DNA from: Selaginella moellendorffii
Taxonomy: Eukaryota > Streptophyta > Lycopodiopsida > Selaginellales > Selaginellaceae
Assembly: GCF_000143415.4 (NCBI RefSeq)
Contig: NW_003314274.1
Span: forward strand, 2,511,663-2,575,662
Length of the DNA stretch: 64,000 nt
Direction of reading: 5' to 3'
A model generated the notes under the pieces. That model did no database searches. It was not told the origin of the DNA and saw nothing but the letters and a program-made list of their open reading frames with translations. The stretch's first letter is position 1; every line of letters starts with the position of its first letter. Below, one piece after another: positions 11,932 to 25,100 of the stretch. Made by a program: the position numbers and the translations under genes.

Positions 11932-13282
11932 AAATCCCTAAGCCCCAAAGTGGAGCTAAAAGGGTGCCACGTGGTAGTGGCCGAAGTGAGAGCCAAACGA
12001 GCGTAACACGTTTGGACTAAAAGCTTCGACTTGAAAGGTTCAAAGCGGGAGTGGAACTCCCAATGGAGTGCTCAAGGAACGAGCATGAAGCGAGCCATAC
12101 GAGAGTCTCTAGAAAAGGGACCCGAGAGGGAGTCCAAGATGGAGTCCGAGATGGACCCGAGATGGAGTCCAAGATAAAGTCCGAGATGGAGTCCGTGATG
12201 GACCAAGATGGAGTCCGAGATGGACCCGAGATGGAGTCCAAGATAAAGTCCGAGATGGAGTCCGTGATGGACCAAGATGGAGTCCGAGATGCACCCGAGA
12301 TGGAGTCCAAGATAAAGTCCGAGATGGAGTCCGTGATGGACCAAGATGGAGTCCGAGATGCACCCGAGATGGAGTCCGAGATGGAGTCCATGATGGACTA
12401 AGATGGAGTCTGATATGGACCCGAGATGGAGTCCGAGATGGACCCGAGATGGAGTCCGAGATGGACCGAGATGGAGTCCAAGATGGACCCGAGATGGAAT
12501 CCGAGATGGAGTCCGAGAAGGACCCGAGATGGAGTCTGAAGTCGAGACCGAGAGCAAGACTGGGACCAAGACCGAGACCAAGACCAAGACCGAGACCAAG
12601 ACTGAGGCCGAGGCTGAGACCGAGCCGGCTCCATTGGAGTCCTCCCCCTTACTATACTTTTGGAGCTCATCAAACCCCCCAGGGTCTGAGAGACGAACGC
12701 TTTGGGCTTTCACCCTCTCATACTCGAACTCGGACTCGGACTCAGGCTTGAGTTTGGCCAGGAAAGGCTAGTTTGGCCTAGGAAGGCTGTGCCTAGGTGT
12801 TGGGTGATGGGATAACCACTGGGAGGTCCAAGGCTAGAGTGAATACGAACTGTCAAGCAGGGTAGCTTGGTGAAGTGTTCAAAAGCCAGCTCTAGTTTCC
12901 CCGGGAGATCGAATGGTTGATGCTTATAGTCTAAGTGTGGGTGGCACTACCTACTTGGATACCTAGCGTGGCTCAATGGAACCTCGCTCTAAGCCCATGG
13001 CTAAAGCACCAAAAGGCGGAAGGTGGGGAGAGTACTTATGAGGCTTGCGTAAGGCCACAGTGTTCTGAAATGTTGTCCCAAAGTCCCAGACTATGGAAAG
13101 GAAGAGGAGTGGTCCTCTGGTGTAGTGACCAATGATATGGTCATATGGTGAGGAAGTCCCAGAGGACAGTGGGATTTAGTGGTCGGGCATATGGGCCCTG
13201 TTCCAGTGGCAGTGGTGGCGAACATGGCTATGGGTAGAAAAAGGATTTGGTGGGGACTGTAAAAGGGATATTGGGGAAGGCT
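11932..13282 (+). mobile_element. LARD-family LTR, left part (copy a)
   Basis: Starts with a mutated TGTGAGACAC terminus (TATGAGACAC) and follows the other family-1 LTRs through the minisatellite (about 12123-12620), the shared module near 12650-12720, and the downstream U3/R-like sequence. It stops where a 244-bp segment (13039-13282) is repeated at 27168-27410. It is probably the left piece of the outermost element's 5' LTR, separated from its end (27411-27785) by a 14-kb insertion or rearrangement. Confidence 0.65.
12123..12620 (+). repeat. GAGATGGAGTCC-type minisatellite inside LTR copy a
   Basis: Tandem 10-12-bp units (GAGATGGAGTCC alternating with GAGATGGACCC), some organised in about 75-bp higher-order repeats (12170-12360), grading into GAGACCGAGACC-type units. 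All frames stay open because the units lack stop codons, which makes spurious ORFs on both strands. Confidence 0.9.
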
Positions 13283-14162
13283 ATGTAGCACACGTGGTTT
13301 TGACCATTTATCCTATGGTGATTTACCATAGGATAACACCACGAAGCAGAATCTAAACCCTCTTTGTGCCACGTGACAGATGTCATGTGTCACATGCCAC
13401 GTGTCCAAAGGAACGTGGTGTGGAACCCGAGTTTCAGGGCCTTGAGCCACTAAACGAAGGAACGGTGCCAAACTCCCAAACATGGAGCCAAGGAGTGATA
13501 GAACCAGACTATGGAGCAACTCCCGAGCAAACAGCCCAAGGAGTGACTTGGAATAGTCCTAGAGCAACCAGCATCCTAATGCCAGGACTAGCATGCAAAA
13601 TGGAGCCAAACGGGGTCTGGCACTATTTCAGCATACCGGTGGCCTAATGCAAGGACATGGGTATTCCCCTAGCTAGCATGGAATGGAACTTGGGTTTAGA
13701 CCCAAGTTGGACGCAGAACAAGGACAAGCCCCCAAGCGGGGGTTAGATTATGCCTCAGGTTATTTGGCCATGCCCAATTTACCCACTATCCCTACTATAC
13801 ATTTGGAACCCCCCAAAGCCCCGCCCCCCCCCCCCCCCCTTGAGGGACACACGCTTTGGGCTTTCACCCCAAGCCTCCCTTAGTACCAGGAGTTAGTCTC
13901 TGGGACAAGTCCGAAACTTACTAAATATGGAATGGCCTTGGATTGCGAATTTGGACACGGGACGAACACCATTGTGTTCAGGCCGATCTCTACATTCTGT
14001 AGATATGCCAAATGAGCGAATCTAGACACTTCCTATAAATAGCATATGGGACTGAAATGAGACCAACACTAAGGACATGATAGCGAGGGTGTTTGGCAGA
14101 CACGGTAAGCTATCATCAATCGAATATTGAGGGACTAGTCTCAATATCACGGGGGTTCCCAA
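13283..14162 (-). mobile_element. Possible 3' LTR of the decayed minus-strand Ty3/Gypsy element
   Basis: The segment begins TGTAGCACACG and ends CCCAACA, so on the minus strand it has TG...CA ends, and it lies just downstream of the integrase end. It also holds the CTACTATACATTTGGAA module seen in other LTRs here and a 17-base C run (13824-13840). I found no second copy or TSD, so this call is weak. Confidence 0.35.
13824..13840 (+). repeat. Poly-C tract (17 C)
   Basis: Uninterrupted C run just before a GGGACACACGCTTTGGGC module. Related shorter C runs occur at the same place in the family-2 LTRs (about 31097-31110). Possible assembly-sensitive site. Confidence 0.8.
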
Positions 14163-16694
14163 CACTAGCAAGTGCAAGTCAGCGAATGAGTTTCTCTAAC
14201 CAGGTCAAGTATGCTTGACAAATAGCATGTAGGAATTCCGTCCTTATGCTCATCTGGTCAAGTGCACATGCGATGACCAGTTTCTCAACTAGCTTGAGTG
14301 GAGACTGTAAAAGGGACCAGCAATACCGACCTCCTGCCGTCGTGGCAGTAAGGAAAGAGTGCCTGTAAGGACTGGCCAACAAGTATCTTTCGATACCCGA
14401 AGTCACATTCGCGACAACTTGATAGGATACATCCCGACAATCCTGATCCTTATCAAGTCGATATCTATCTTGAGCTTTGCCTATCGCCTTAGTAGCTTTA
14501 GATGAACCTTGGTGTAGCTGCTCCGCATAAGTCTCAACGGCTGGGACCAACATCTCGAACATCAGTTTCGGTACAATAATCTGTTGAGACACCCCATGAG
14601 CATTCCCTTGCAGCATATCCCATGGAGAACAACCAATAGTGCTGTGAAATGTGTTGTTATAATAGATTTCTACTGTATCAAAATGCTCAATCCAGTCCCA
14701 TTGGTCCGCTGTGACATAGTACCACAGGTAATCCTCAACTTTAGCATTCACATGTTTAGTCTGCCCATTAGTTTGAGGACGATAAGCCGTACTAAACTTC
14801 AATTTGGTACCAAACAGTTGGAACAGTTTGCCCCAAAACTTCCCCGTAAATCTCGAATCTCTATTCGAGATCATATCTTTAGGAAGACCACAAACCCCCA
14901 CTATTTTATGGAAAAAGAGCTTTGCTGCTTGTTTCATATTTACTGTTCCCACAGTTGGAATGAAATGTGCAATTTTTGACAATCGATCCACAACCACCAT
15001 CAAAGTATCATAACCATTAGACTTCGGCAAGCAAGTGACAAAATCAAGTGTCACACTCTGAAATGGCCATACCGGTGCTGGAATGCACTACAACTTTCCA
15101 GCATGCTTCTTAGTTCTGCACTTACATTGCTAGCATATAGGGTAGGAATGGACATAGTCCGCTACATCACCTTCCATACCAGACCAAAAAAATCCCTTTT
15201 TCAATGAAGCTAGAGTCTTTTGCTTTCCACCATGTCCCATTGTCAGAACATCATGATGTTTCCACAGAAACAACTGCTGCAGATCTTTAGATAGAAGATA
15301 CAATCTTTCTTGCTTATAGAATATAAACCCATCCCAAACTAAGAAGTAAAGCTTTGCATTGGTTCGACTAGCAACTTTCACCACTTCACTACCAGGGTTC
15401 TGCTTCAACAACTCCACATGGTGCAAGATTGCCTTCGCCAATAGATCATTTCCATACAAAGCCCGAACATCCTCCAACCAGTCTGAACTGATTGCTAATA
15501 TTGCCTAGAACTGAGCCTAACGACTCAACGCATGCGGAACAATATTATCTTTACTAGGTTTACGATTTTAGTATCATATCTAGCAAGCTTCTCTTGCCAA
15601 CAAGCCTACTTCGGCATAAGCTTAGGCTGCATAGCAAAGTAGCTTAATGTGTTACTATTTATATAAACCTTGGTGTGTCCACCCAAATAGTGTCTCTAGT
15701 TTTCTAGAGTTGACTATAGCAAACATCTTTTTCTCATGCATTGGCCATCTTCTTTGAGTTTCATCCAATTTCTTGGAATAGAATGCAACAGAACAACCAT
15801 GTCACCTTAGCGTAACACCAACCACTTTGTCACAATCTTGCTGTAACACAGCACCAATAGCATAACCAAATGCATCATAATGCACTTCCAAGGGTTTATC
15901 AAGATTTGGGATCCTGAGAACAGGAACCATAGTCAAGATCTCCTTCAACCATACAAAAGCATGCTAACAATGGAATGCTACTCTTTGTTAACTCAGTCAA
16001 CGGAAGAGCAATTCTTCCAAAATTGCGGATAAACTTGCGATAGTATCCCGCCAAACTGAGAAAGGAACGAACATTTTATACAGTGGTTGGAACTTCTTAG
16101 GACTTCACCACTTCCACCTTCTTTGGATCCACCTCAATTACGCCACCAGCAACTATATATTCGAGAAAGTTTACAATGTCATGCAATTGTTCAAAAGCAC
16201 ATTTACTTTCCTTAGTATACAGTTTGTGTATGCACAACTTTTAAAACACTAGCTCCAAGTGTTTCAAATGATCCTCCAACGTTTCACTAAAGACTAGAAC
16301 ATCGTCGATATATAGGACAACAAATGTGTCCAAATAATCTCCAAATATTCTATCCATCATAGTGCTGAACGTTGCCGGAGCATTGCATAACACAAACAGC
16401 ATGACAAAGAACTCATAAGATCCATATTGAGTCATAAAGGTTGTCTTCTCCACATCCTGATCTGCCACCCATATTTGATGATACCTGGACTGCAAATTAA
16501 GTCATATAAAATACTTAGCTTTTAAGAGCTGGTAAGTCATCAATGTGAGGCAAAGGATAACTATTCTTGACCATGATCTTGTTGAGTGCCCAATAGTCAA
16601 TACACATCCTCTTGGTTCCATCGTTTTTCATAACAAAAAGAACCAGTGCTCCATAAGATGATTTGCTTGGTTGGATATGACCTTTGTCAAGAAG
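14163..16694 (-). pseudogene. Ty3/Gypsy pol remnant: RT, RNase H region and integrase (element G1, downstream part)
   Basis: Minus-strand pol pieces in order. RT fragments at 16241-16694 ([15 protein letters not shown] box), a decayed RNase H region at 15480-16240 with many stops, the integrase zinc/N-terminal part at 15130-15477, and the integrase core at 14179-15054 (DFVTCLPKS, DRLSKIAHF, SNRDSRF). The position that normally carries the third catalytic acid, in the QTERVN motif, reads QTKHVN, so the core has lost its Glu. Stops and frame changes separate the pieces. The RT is cut at 16695-16703 by a DNA transposon and resumes at 25706. Confidence 0.85.
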
Positions 16695-16703
16695 CTCCCT
16701 GAG
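16695..16703 (+). repeat. Left 9-bp target-site duplication CTCCCTGAG
   Basis: CTCCCTGAG occurs directly outside both ends of the DNA transposon (second copy 25697-25705). Deleting the element and one copy rejoins the host RT reading frame, which supports the boundary call. Confidence 0.8.
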
Positions 16704-16968
16704 GGGGCTGGGTAGTTTTTGAGCTGAGCTCAAGTCAATGAAAGTCAACGAAAGTCAAAGGAAGTCAATACAATCCCCTAACTAGCGAAAGTTTAATGGC
16801 ACTACCTTAGTTCGTCCCGAACCAAGAATTTTTAACATAAAATCTAGGTGTTTAAGGTATTCCATAAGCTCATGTAGATTATTGGTTCGACATGAACTAA
16901 TCTTTTAGTCTACAAAAAAAGAAAATAATATATTAAACAATATAATTTATATTAAAATCAGAATATAT

Positions 16969-19900
16969 TCAATCTTCTTCTGCTTCCATATCCAGAAAAG
17001 TAGAAATGGGTATAGTGGAATGCTCCTTCACTATAGGCTCGTGTTGTATGTAATGTTGTGCCATACGTTCAGCATAAATAGGTAAGTGGAATTGACTTCG
17101 GTCCATATGATCATCCATATCATCAAGATCAAGTGTGTGGACTGAAACACTGTGTGTGATAAGTGTAGACCTAATAAATGTTTCTATTAAAATAGAAACA
17201 TTTGAGAATAAATATTATAGATTATTTCAAGAACTAACATCACCTGTCGCAAAATCTCATAAGAATGTCCTCAAAGGCACCCTCCTTCTCAAGTGCAAAA
17301 ACTGCTCGGCCTGTCTCTTTTGCTGCCTGCACCATTGATCCAAATCCTGCTGTAGCATCAAGCACAATCCCCCTTGGCAGAAAGAATAACTCCAACAAGA
17401 TTTGCATGGCCGTGACTGAACGATGTTAATAACCAGGGAACGCTGGGTGAAGAACGTCCGAGTCAATCACATTTGGGATGATGTCTGTAGAGCTGTCATA
17501 TCTTGGTAAAGCAAGAGCAGCACGCTCGTCAACTTGTGTGGCATTACGCCGGTTCCCAATGTGGCATAGAGCATGGTAGTTCCAGGAATAAATCTGGAAA
17601 AAAAAATAGAATAGAGTTAATTTATAAATAAAGAAGTCACACACCTTTCGCGTCTGCCTGCTAGTGCCTTTTGTGTCCACCGCCATACTTGAAAGAAGGC
17701 AGCCAGATGAAAACTCAACAAATCCATCATCGTTGTCAGCCAAGTGTGCGAGAAGGCCTTCCCACATTAGAGAGCGAGGAAGGATCATGACAACCACACC
17801 CTCGTATATCATGAAGCTGCTCGCAACCTTTAAGGCTTGGGAAATGTATTGGGCCTGCAACACATTCCATGATGGAGTATCCCCCTGCGGTGGTCGCATC
17901 CCATCGGGAAGATCGAAAAAGATGAAATCGATCTTCCCATAAGGTGTGAGCTGACCCAAACCATGGATCCACCGATCAAGCATGTAGAGCTCCTGACTAG
18001 TAGCATCTAAAAGCTGTGTGTAATCCCCAATGAGAACAGCAACTTCCCCAACACTGGCCGTTGGGGATAGAGGGCGAACCTAAAAATCAACTATTAGAAC
18101 TTGAAGATAAAATTCATGCTTACTAACCTGTTTATGCATCGCTACAGAGGAGAGCTCTTCTAGGTCGTCATTTGTAGCCGTAGGGAGGGATGGGAAGAAT
18201 GTCTTAGTCCGCCGAAAAGACTGATGGCTGCTCTTTGCAACATCTATAAAAAAAAAAGTGAAGTCAAGAATGAATAAAAGAATGTTCCAAATCAAAGTCC
18301 TTACTCTCATGAAAGGCTTCATGACGGCCCCTTCGGGGGTTGCGAGGAGCAGGTGCTGGAATCTCTTGTGCTGGAATTTCCTATACAGTTTCCTCTGGTT
18401 CAACGGTATTTGAATTTGGCATCTCCTGAATGGTTTCCTGAGTGCTGACTCCTAGGTTTAGTTGTTGAAATTCAACAACGTCGTTATCACAGTCAGAAAG
18501 AGCCTCTGGAAAATAAGAATATAACTCAAGGTTAATATTTCCTAGCTAAGTGCTGAGTTTCAAGTGAACCTGGATGACATTCAAGGTAGAGATCTAGCTC
18601 AAAGTCCGATGTTGGCATCTGCTCCACGAGTTCAAGGTACCACGGGCATAGCTCCCTCTCATGTATACAAGGACAGTAGAACTTTGGCTCATACATCCCA
18701 AGCTTCTTGCCTCTAGTCAGGAGCTTCTGCAAAACACTAGTTGTGTATACCAGTGCGCCGGGGCAATATTTTAAATATCTACAAAGTAAAACAAAAATAT
18801 AAATACCAATATATAAATGAGAATTGAAAAAATACCTGTAAACCATGCGCCTCGCAAGAAATGGTTGTCCTGGTTGGTTCTTGAACTCAGCCGAACTCGT
18901 CCCACCACGTGGAAGCCAACCATTCCCTAGCTCCGCAAGACAAGCACGAATATATTCTTCGAGAGTGATACCTGTGCGGGTGCTGGAAAGAAACTTCTCA
19001 TCCCAAACTTGTAGCATCTCCTCACCAGCGGCAATACTCTGAGAAATGTACGCCTTCTCCTTCATCACCTTCTCCATCCTTATCTCACAGCGTTTTTCGT
19101 TGTTTCGCAGCCAAGTGTTGAGAAGTTCCAAGCAAACACTTTGTTCAGCAAAGGACATTTTACTCTTCGAGATGTTGTAAATGAGTTCCTCCAGTGCTTT
19201 ACCAGTTCCTACACACACAAGGAGTTATGAAATGTTTCACAAATTTTATAAGAACTTACGAATGCGAGAACAAATCTCGACAATGCTATCAAGCCATGCC
19301 TACCCGCGTCGTATGTCTGCAATCGAGAGCAACTTTTTCACCTTTGTTCTCTTCGTATTCAAAATTCGCTGATCAATCGCATGCCACTCCATCTCCTTTT
19401 GTTGCTCGTCTCCTTGGGCATTTTTAAAGAATGACGCTCTTTCTCCTTTGATTATGGGCTGCAAGAAACATTATGTAAGTCGATACATACTTCAATACTA
19501 ATTTACCTTTGCCCAGACAACAACTAGAAAGTCAAGTGGCAGTTGGTACCAAGTCTGCAATTCTTGGCCTTTCCTAGCTGCTAGCTTCACTCGAATTGCT
19601 TCAAATACCTCACGATTGTACAACGTTTGGACCTCCTCTAGCGAGAGCATGCCAATAAATTGAAGGTGCTTAATGTCATGTACCAATGTATGAGCTTGAA
19701 ACGCAAATTTGTTTAGCCTGCAAAAACATGATATTAGCTAAGTTTACAAAAAATAAATTCTTACATGTTGATCTTATGGCATGCCATGTTGAGCTTCACA
19801 GTGTGCTCCCGAGTCATTGGTTCGACAAGTGTGACTGAAACACTAATGTGTCGTTCTTTGTCATCTCGGAACTTCTCTTGAATGCACTTCCAAAATGCCA

Positions 19901-20841
19901 GCCACCTATGGTTTCCATCGATCACCCAAAAGAGCTTTCCAATGAACCCTGTTGTCTCCACATGTTGTCCTAAGAATCCATCAAACTCACGAGACTTTCG
20001 CAGCCATATAGGATCCCATTTTTCCTCAAGTTCAGTAGTCACTGACTCTGTCCGGCTGGTTCCAGGGAAAGTTGGTGAAACGATGAAGGTACCAGCTGTG
20101 CTCCCAAACCCGACCTCGGCAAAGGAGCTGTAGATAGCCATGTTGAGGTCGTAAGCTGAGCGCACCCAAGCACCCAATGGCTTTGAACCAATCGGCACAA
20201 AGGAACTAGAAATCGATGAGGGCCATTCCACGCCATTTCTTGTAACACTTTACTGACTGTCCGTTCTTGAGCTTGGATAATTGTGTGCCGAACACGATCA
20301 TTCAAGATGGTGTCAGAATCATGCATGCATAATCCCTCACCACCACTAGCTCCCCCTGCACCACCAGCCTGAGGAGCAGTAGGAGTAGCTACCATGCCCC
20401 CAGTAGCCTCTGTAGTAGATCCACCTACAACACTACCAATAACGTCCTCAGCTGGTTCATCGACCTGGCCACGAACAGCCTCAGCAACTGAAGGCACAAC
20501 ACCCCCACCACCGCCAACATCAGATACAAGTACCCCACCACCAGTACCCGCAGCCTCAGGAGCACCAGTACCAACAGCCTCAATAACACCAACATCGATT
20601 TGAGTGTTCATCTCAACATCCACGTCATTGTTATGCTCATCGTTGCCTCCAGCATGACTAGCCGAAACTTCATTGGATACTTGAGATGAATCTCCACTCA
20701 ATCGGCCAAGCCCACAGCGATCAAGGCGGCTGCCTTTTCCTGGAGATCGAGACCATTGAGGCTGGCCTCGGCACTTCCTCTAAAATAAAAAGCAAAACTA
20801 TTATAACATCTAACTTGTAATGTAAAGAAAACCTGTGGCAT
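16969..20841 (-). pseudogene. ParB-like domain + DNA-methyltransferase-like protein carried by the transposon
   Basis: Spliced minus-strand gene. Exon 1 (20833-20841) is ATG-CCA-CAG, then a basic segment and a Gly/Ala/Val-rich linker (about 20240-20770). A ParB/sulfiredoxin-type core with VIDGNHRWLAF follows (19894-19925), then a helical middle region (18570-19690), then a methyltransferase-like domain: a possible motif IV, FFDLP in IDFIFFDLPDG (about 17900-17930), and a possible SAM motif, VLDATAGFGS (17336-17365). The order (DPPY-like motif before the SAM motif) resembles permuted amino-methyltransferases. The last exon (16969-17149) encodes an acidic tail. Two in-frame stops break it: TAG at 18381-18383 and TAA at 17426-17428, with homologous sequence continuing in frame after each. 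The frame change near 20230 may be an intron. Domain names are by motif recognition, and target base and activity are unknown. Confidence 0.65.
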
Positions 20842-20984
20842 TTTAAGTTCAAGTCCCTTGTTGGAAGTTTTAAGCAATCAAGCTTGATTTATATCTGCTC
20901 TCACAAGAAAATTTTGTAAGTAAAAGATGTGAAAAATAGATTGTAAACTACAAGAAATGCAAAGGAAAAAAACATAAGTCACTG

Positions 20985-21512
20985 GGAGAGGTTGGTTCGC
21001 GTGAGAACTGACCTCACCCTACCTCTCGAGAAAAAGGAAAAACACAACAAGAATACTGGAGAGGTTGGTTCGCACAAGAACCGACATCTTCCACCCTCTA
21101 CTTTTCACTTGAAATGCCCCATCAAGTCAATGAAATAAAAAAAAAAACCTTGAAGATGTCGGTTCGCACAAGAACCGACATTTCAATCTCTCTTTGTTTT
21201 CTAAAATATAGAAATCTCACCACTAGAAACATGAAAAAAATCAAGAAAGCTCGCTTCTAGAAAAAATGAAGGTGGGGAGACGTCGGTTCGCGTGCGAACC
21301 GATCTTTCCCACCCCTTCAACAAGGAAAAAAAAAAAAAACGAGGTAGAGATGGGCAAAAAGCTAAACAGAAAATGAAATAGAATGCTAGGAGATGTCGGT
21401 TCGCACAAGAACCGACATCTCTATCCCTCAAGAGAAAACAAAAGTTGAGAAAATAGAATGGAAGAAAGAAAGTGAGAAGACGTCGGTTCGCATGCGAACC
21501 GACCTTCTCAAG
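20985..21512. repeat. Six spaced palindromes (GGTTCGC-N-GCGAACC type) between the two transposon genes
   Basis: Copies at about 20988-21014, 21061-21090, 21155-21183, 21276-21307, 21390-21421 and 21474-21510. The cores are near-perfect inverted repeats such as CGTCGGTTCGCGTGCGAACC and GTCGGTTCGCACAAGAACCG, spaced roughly 75-120 bp by AG-rich DNA. The array lies between the divergent start regions. Variants also sit near both element ends. Candidate transposase or regulator binding sites. Confidence 0.85.
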
Positions 21513-22143
21513 GAAGCATACCTTGTTTGAGGAGCGTCTTGAAGCACATTGCTTGATTGAAGCCCATTTCGCTCGCCCTTCCCTACTCAAGCGCGCCTTT
21601 CTCTTGCCCTTTGCTGCTCAAACCCTAGGCGTAAAACCCTAAAAATCAACGGACGCGATCAACAGTCACGATCAATAGCCATGATTTTCATTCTCTTTGA
21701 TGGTGATCAATGGACACAATCTTTCAATGTTTTAGATATTAAGATATGTATAACCGCGCACGAACCAACCTTTCCGAGCTTGAGTCTCTCTCACTCGTCA
21801 CAAAAGAATGAAACTCTCTTGAAGGGAAGAGAGCATGGAGATGAGAGGGAAAACAAACAATCAATGCTACAACTTTTGTGATTGACTGGCGCTTCTCACT
21901 CATAACCACATTCATTTCAACAATATTATTCCTCTCACAATCAATTATACAATTAATATGGGTGGCTCTTTAAGATTCTCATATCTCTCTAGATTCTAAA
22001 CGGTTGTATATTTTGTTAAAATAATTAACTTGTCCTTTGCAAGGACATAGCTAATTAACGCTCACAATACAGAAGAATATCTTTGTTCTTTCTTGTCAGT
22101 TTCTCCCCAAATTTTTTTCTAAGTGCTCGAGCAAGGAGAAGAT

Positions 22144-25100
22144 ATGAGAGAATTCTATTTGAAATTCGATCAAGAGCCTCCAATTGTTTTCTCTAAGAGT
22201 GTTATAGGAGAGAGCTTCCTCTGCAGAAGATTCAAGCTGAAGCCAGGATCAGTTAGTTTGGAGAATGTATGTCATGATAAGGGTAATCAGATAGAAAAAT
22301 CCATTCTTCTTGACAGTGGTGTGGGAGAGAATGGGTTTTAATGGGATCTTGATAGATGTACAGGTCAAGAGATTCTAGTTACAGGATCTCCGAAGCGAGG
22401 AGAGGAGAGCGCATCAGTTTCATAGCCAACTGTGCAAGGAGTGAAGGATGAAGTTGTTATTCTCTCCAGTGACGAAAATGAAGAAGATGAGCTTCCCGAC
22501 ATAGCTTCCCAGACAAGTAGGTGTGTTCCTTCTGGACCAGTTTTTGAAGTGGTGGATAAGGCATTTCGGCAATCTCGATCATTACGGTTGGAATTGAAGG
22601 AGTTCCAGTACATGAGAGGTGAGGAGCTTCCTTCTTCCTATAATGGGAATATATTCTTCGAGTTTCCACCAGCAAGTTCGTCAAGTAGGAAAAGGGGTAT
22701 GGAGACGCGTCTTGATCCACATAATAGGTGTAGAGTAAAGACGACCCACTTCTCTCATTTCGATGGATCTGTGTCTATAGTCCATTGTGGTGGACAGCTT
22801 CAGTGTGTCGCTGAGAAATGCATTTCTGATCATGGCAAGAATATGTGTTTCTTTGAAGGCTCAACGACCAATCCCCCTAGGCATGATGAAGCTGCTACAG
22901 GATTTAGATGTCGCAAATGTGGGGCAACACTTGTGTGTCAAGCATGTTGCGATGCGAAAATGTATTATTTTCTTCCACGGGATGGATGTTTAGGCAGAGC
23001 AGCAGTGCATGTTAGATACCATCAACATGCAATCGAGGAAGGAATCTGCCGTGATTCTTTTCGCAATTTGAAGACTGCTGTTACTACAGAGGCTAGGAAG
23101 AAAAGTGCAGCAACTCCAAAGTGTGTTCAACAGTCTATACTAAAGGACTATATGGTGGACATGTTGCTACAATCTGATAGCAAAAAAGAGTTCATGGACA
23201 ATAGCTTGAAGGACCTACTTCGAAATATAGAACCCATGACAAATTTAAACAGGTATAAATTTAACACTTAACTCTACTTTATCACTAATAACACTCTTTT
23301 TTTTTGGTAGAATAAAGAACTGGATGCGAGAAGGGCGAGATGGAAAGCTTCAATCTGGATTGGATGGGATTTTGGAGCTAAAGAGAAAATGTCCCTATGA
23401 GTTTATTCATGGGAGCTTATTCGTTGGCCAAGTGACTTCAAACAATCAACGCCCTTTCATCTTTAAGATGTCTACCCTTGGTCCTGCTTCTGGTGTGGAC
23501 CTTGTACAACGAATGGATATGGATGGAGATGGGGATTTGGCTAATTCCTGGATCCATTTTGACCATATGGAACGAGTTTCAGGCTGGTCAACGATAGGAG
23601 CTCATGTTTATGATCACAAGTAAGTGGCTTTTCATTTTTTAAGGATCCATACCGATTTACATTATAACCATTCTTTTTATAGGTTGCAGTGCAATTTGAC
23701 TATAGCTATAGCCGAATTCAAGGTTCAAGATTTTCAAGCACAAACCGTCTTTTGGACATGTATGTCCGAGGTTGTTGAACAGCGAACTGGGAAGAAACCC
23801 AACTTCCGAGGTTTCATGGCAGATGCAGCTGGTGCTAACTGGTTGGCTGTACGATAAGTATTCAGAGGTGATAAAAGTCAGCCATTACAAGGTAGAGAGA
23901 AGAGTTGTGAGTTTCATTGGGCAAAGAGCGTCAATGAACATTGCCGATGCATCAAGTCTACCTTCCATCACGAGTTCAAGCAGCTTTGTCGGGAATGGAT
24001 GGATGCACCAACTAAAGAGGAGCATGAGGCAAAGGCAAATGAAATGCATATATGGTGGCGTGAAAGAGACAAAGTGCCAATTGAAAACCTTCCACAAATG
24101 GAATGTTGGCTTGCATGGTGGGAAGTTCGAATGTTTCAGTGGGGTCATTATACTCTCCATGTAAGCTTTCTCTCATTTTCTTTTTTGTCACATTCAAATG
24201 TTGCATTTTTTGTAGGATCAACTACTTGATGATATTGCACTTACACCAACAATTAATCTCTCTGAAAACAAACATTGGAGTTGGAGAGCTTCCGAAGTAG
24301 GGAAAGGAAAAGTGTCCCTCTATGAAGCTACACTCTCCGACCTCACTAGATCTCTTGAGCAGTCATCAAAAGCTTTGGCTGTACAAGAAGCAAGGTTTGC
24401 TGGTACAGGTCCAAACTTAGACAGGCTTCAAGAGCGGGTTGGTAGAAGGACAACACCAGCAGCAGGGTCAATGTCTAAGATGGTGGAGGAAGTTGTTGCT
24501 GGAACTCCTATGAAATCAAGTTATGAACCACTTGGGGACATGAGAACAACCCGTATGAAGCGTTAACAGACATTTGATGGGTCAAACATCACTCCTTCTA
24601 GCTCTCACCGTCCAGAGTTTGACTACCATTCTGTTCCACAACACCGGAAAAGAACTAAGGAACATGGGGTGGAGGAGGTGCCAGTTGTTACACAAGTAAG
24701 TCCAGTGCCAGAGGTTGAAAAGGTTATTTCTCGTGAGCCAGTTTCTCGTATCGACTGGGCAATTCGAAGAGTCAGTGCCAAGAGCAATGCACGTTGCTCT
24801 GGAATGATTGGGAGTCGAGGTCAGTGTCTCACTTTTGTGCGCTCAGGTTCAAGTTCTTCAGCAGTGCCATGTTTCTGGGGCTGCCGAGATCTAGGAGTGA
24901 AGGGCCGCCAGTCAAGCTGGATTTACTGTTGTGGAACTGATGTTACTCATACAAGCCGGATCCATAGCTCAATTATTTTGAAGCCAGATTCTGTGCCAGA
25001 GGAGTGGCCAGTTGAGCGAAGCTGCAATCTTTTGAAAGAAGAGATTGAAAGTCTGGAGAGAGCAGGTTTCAAGCTAAAGACTTCCTCAAATGTTGTTGTT

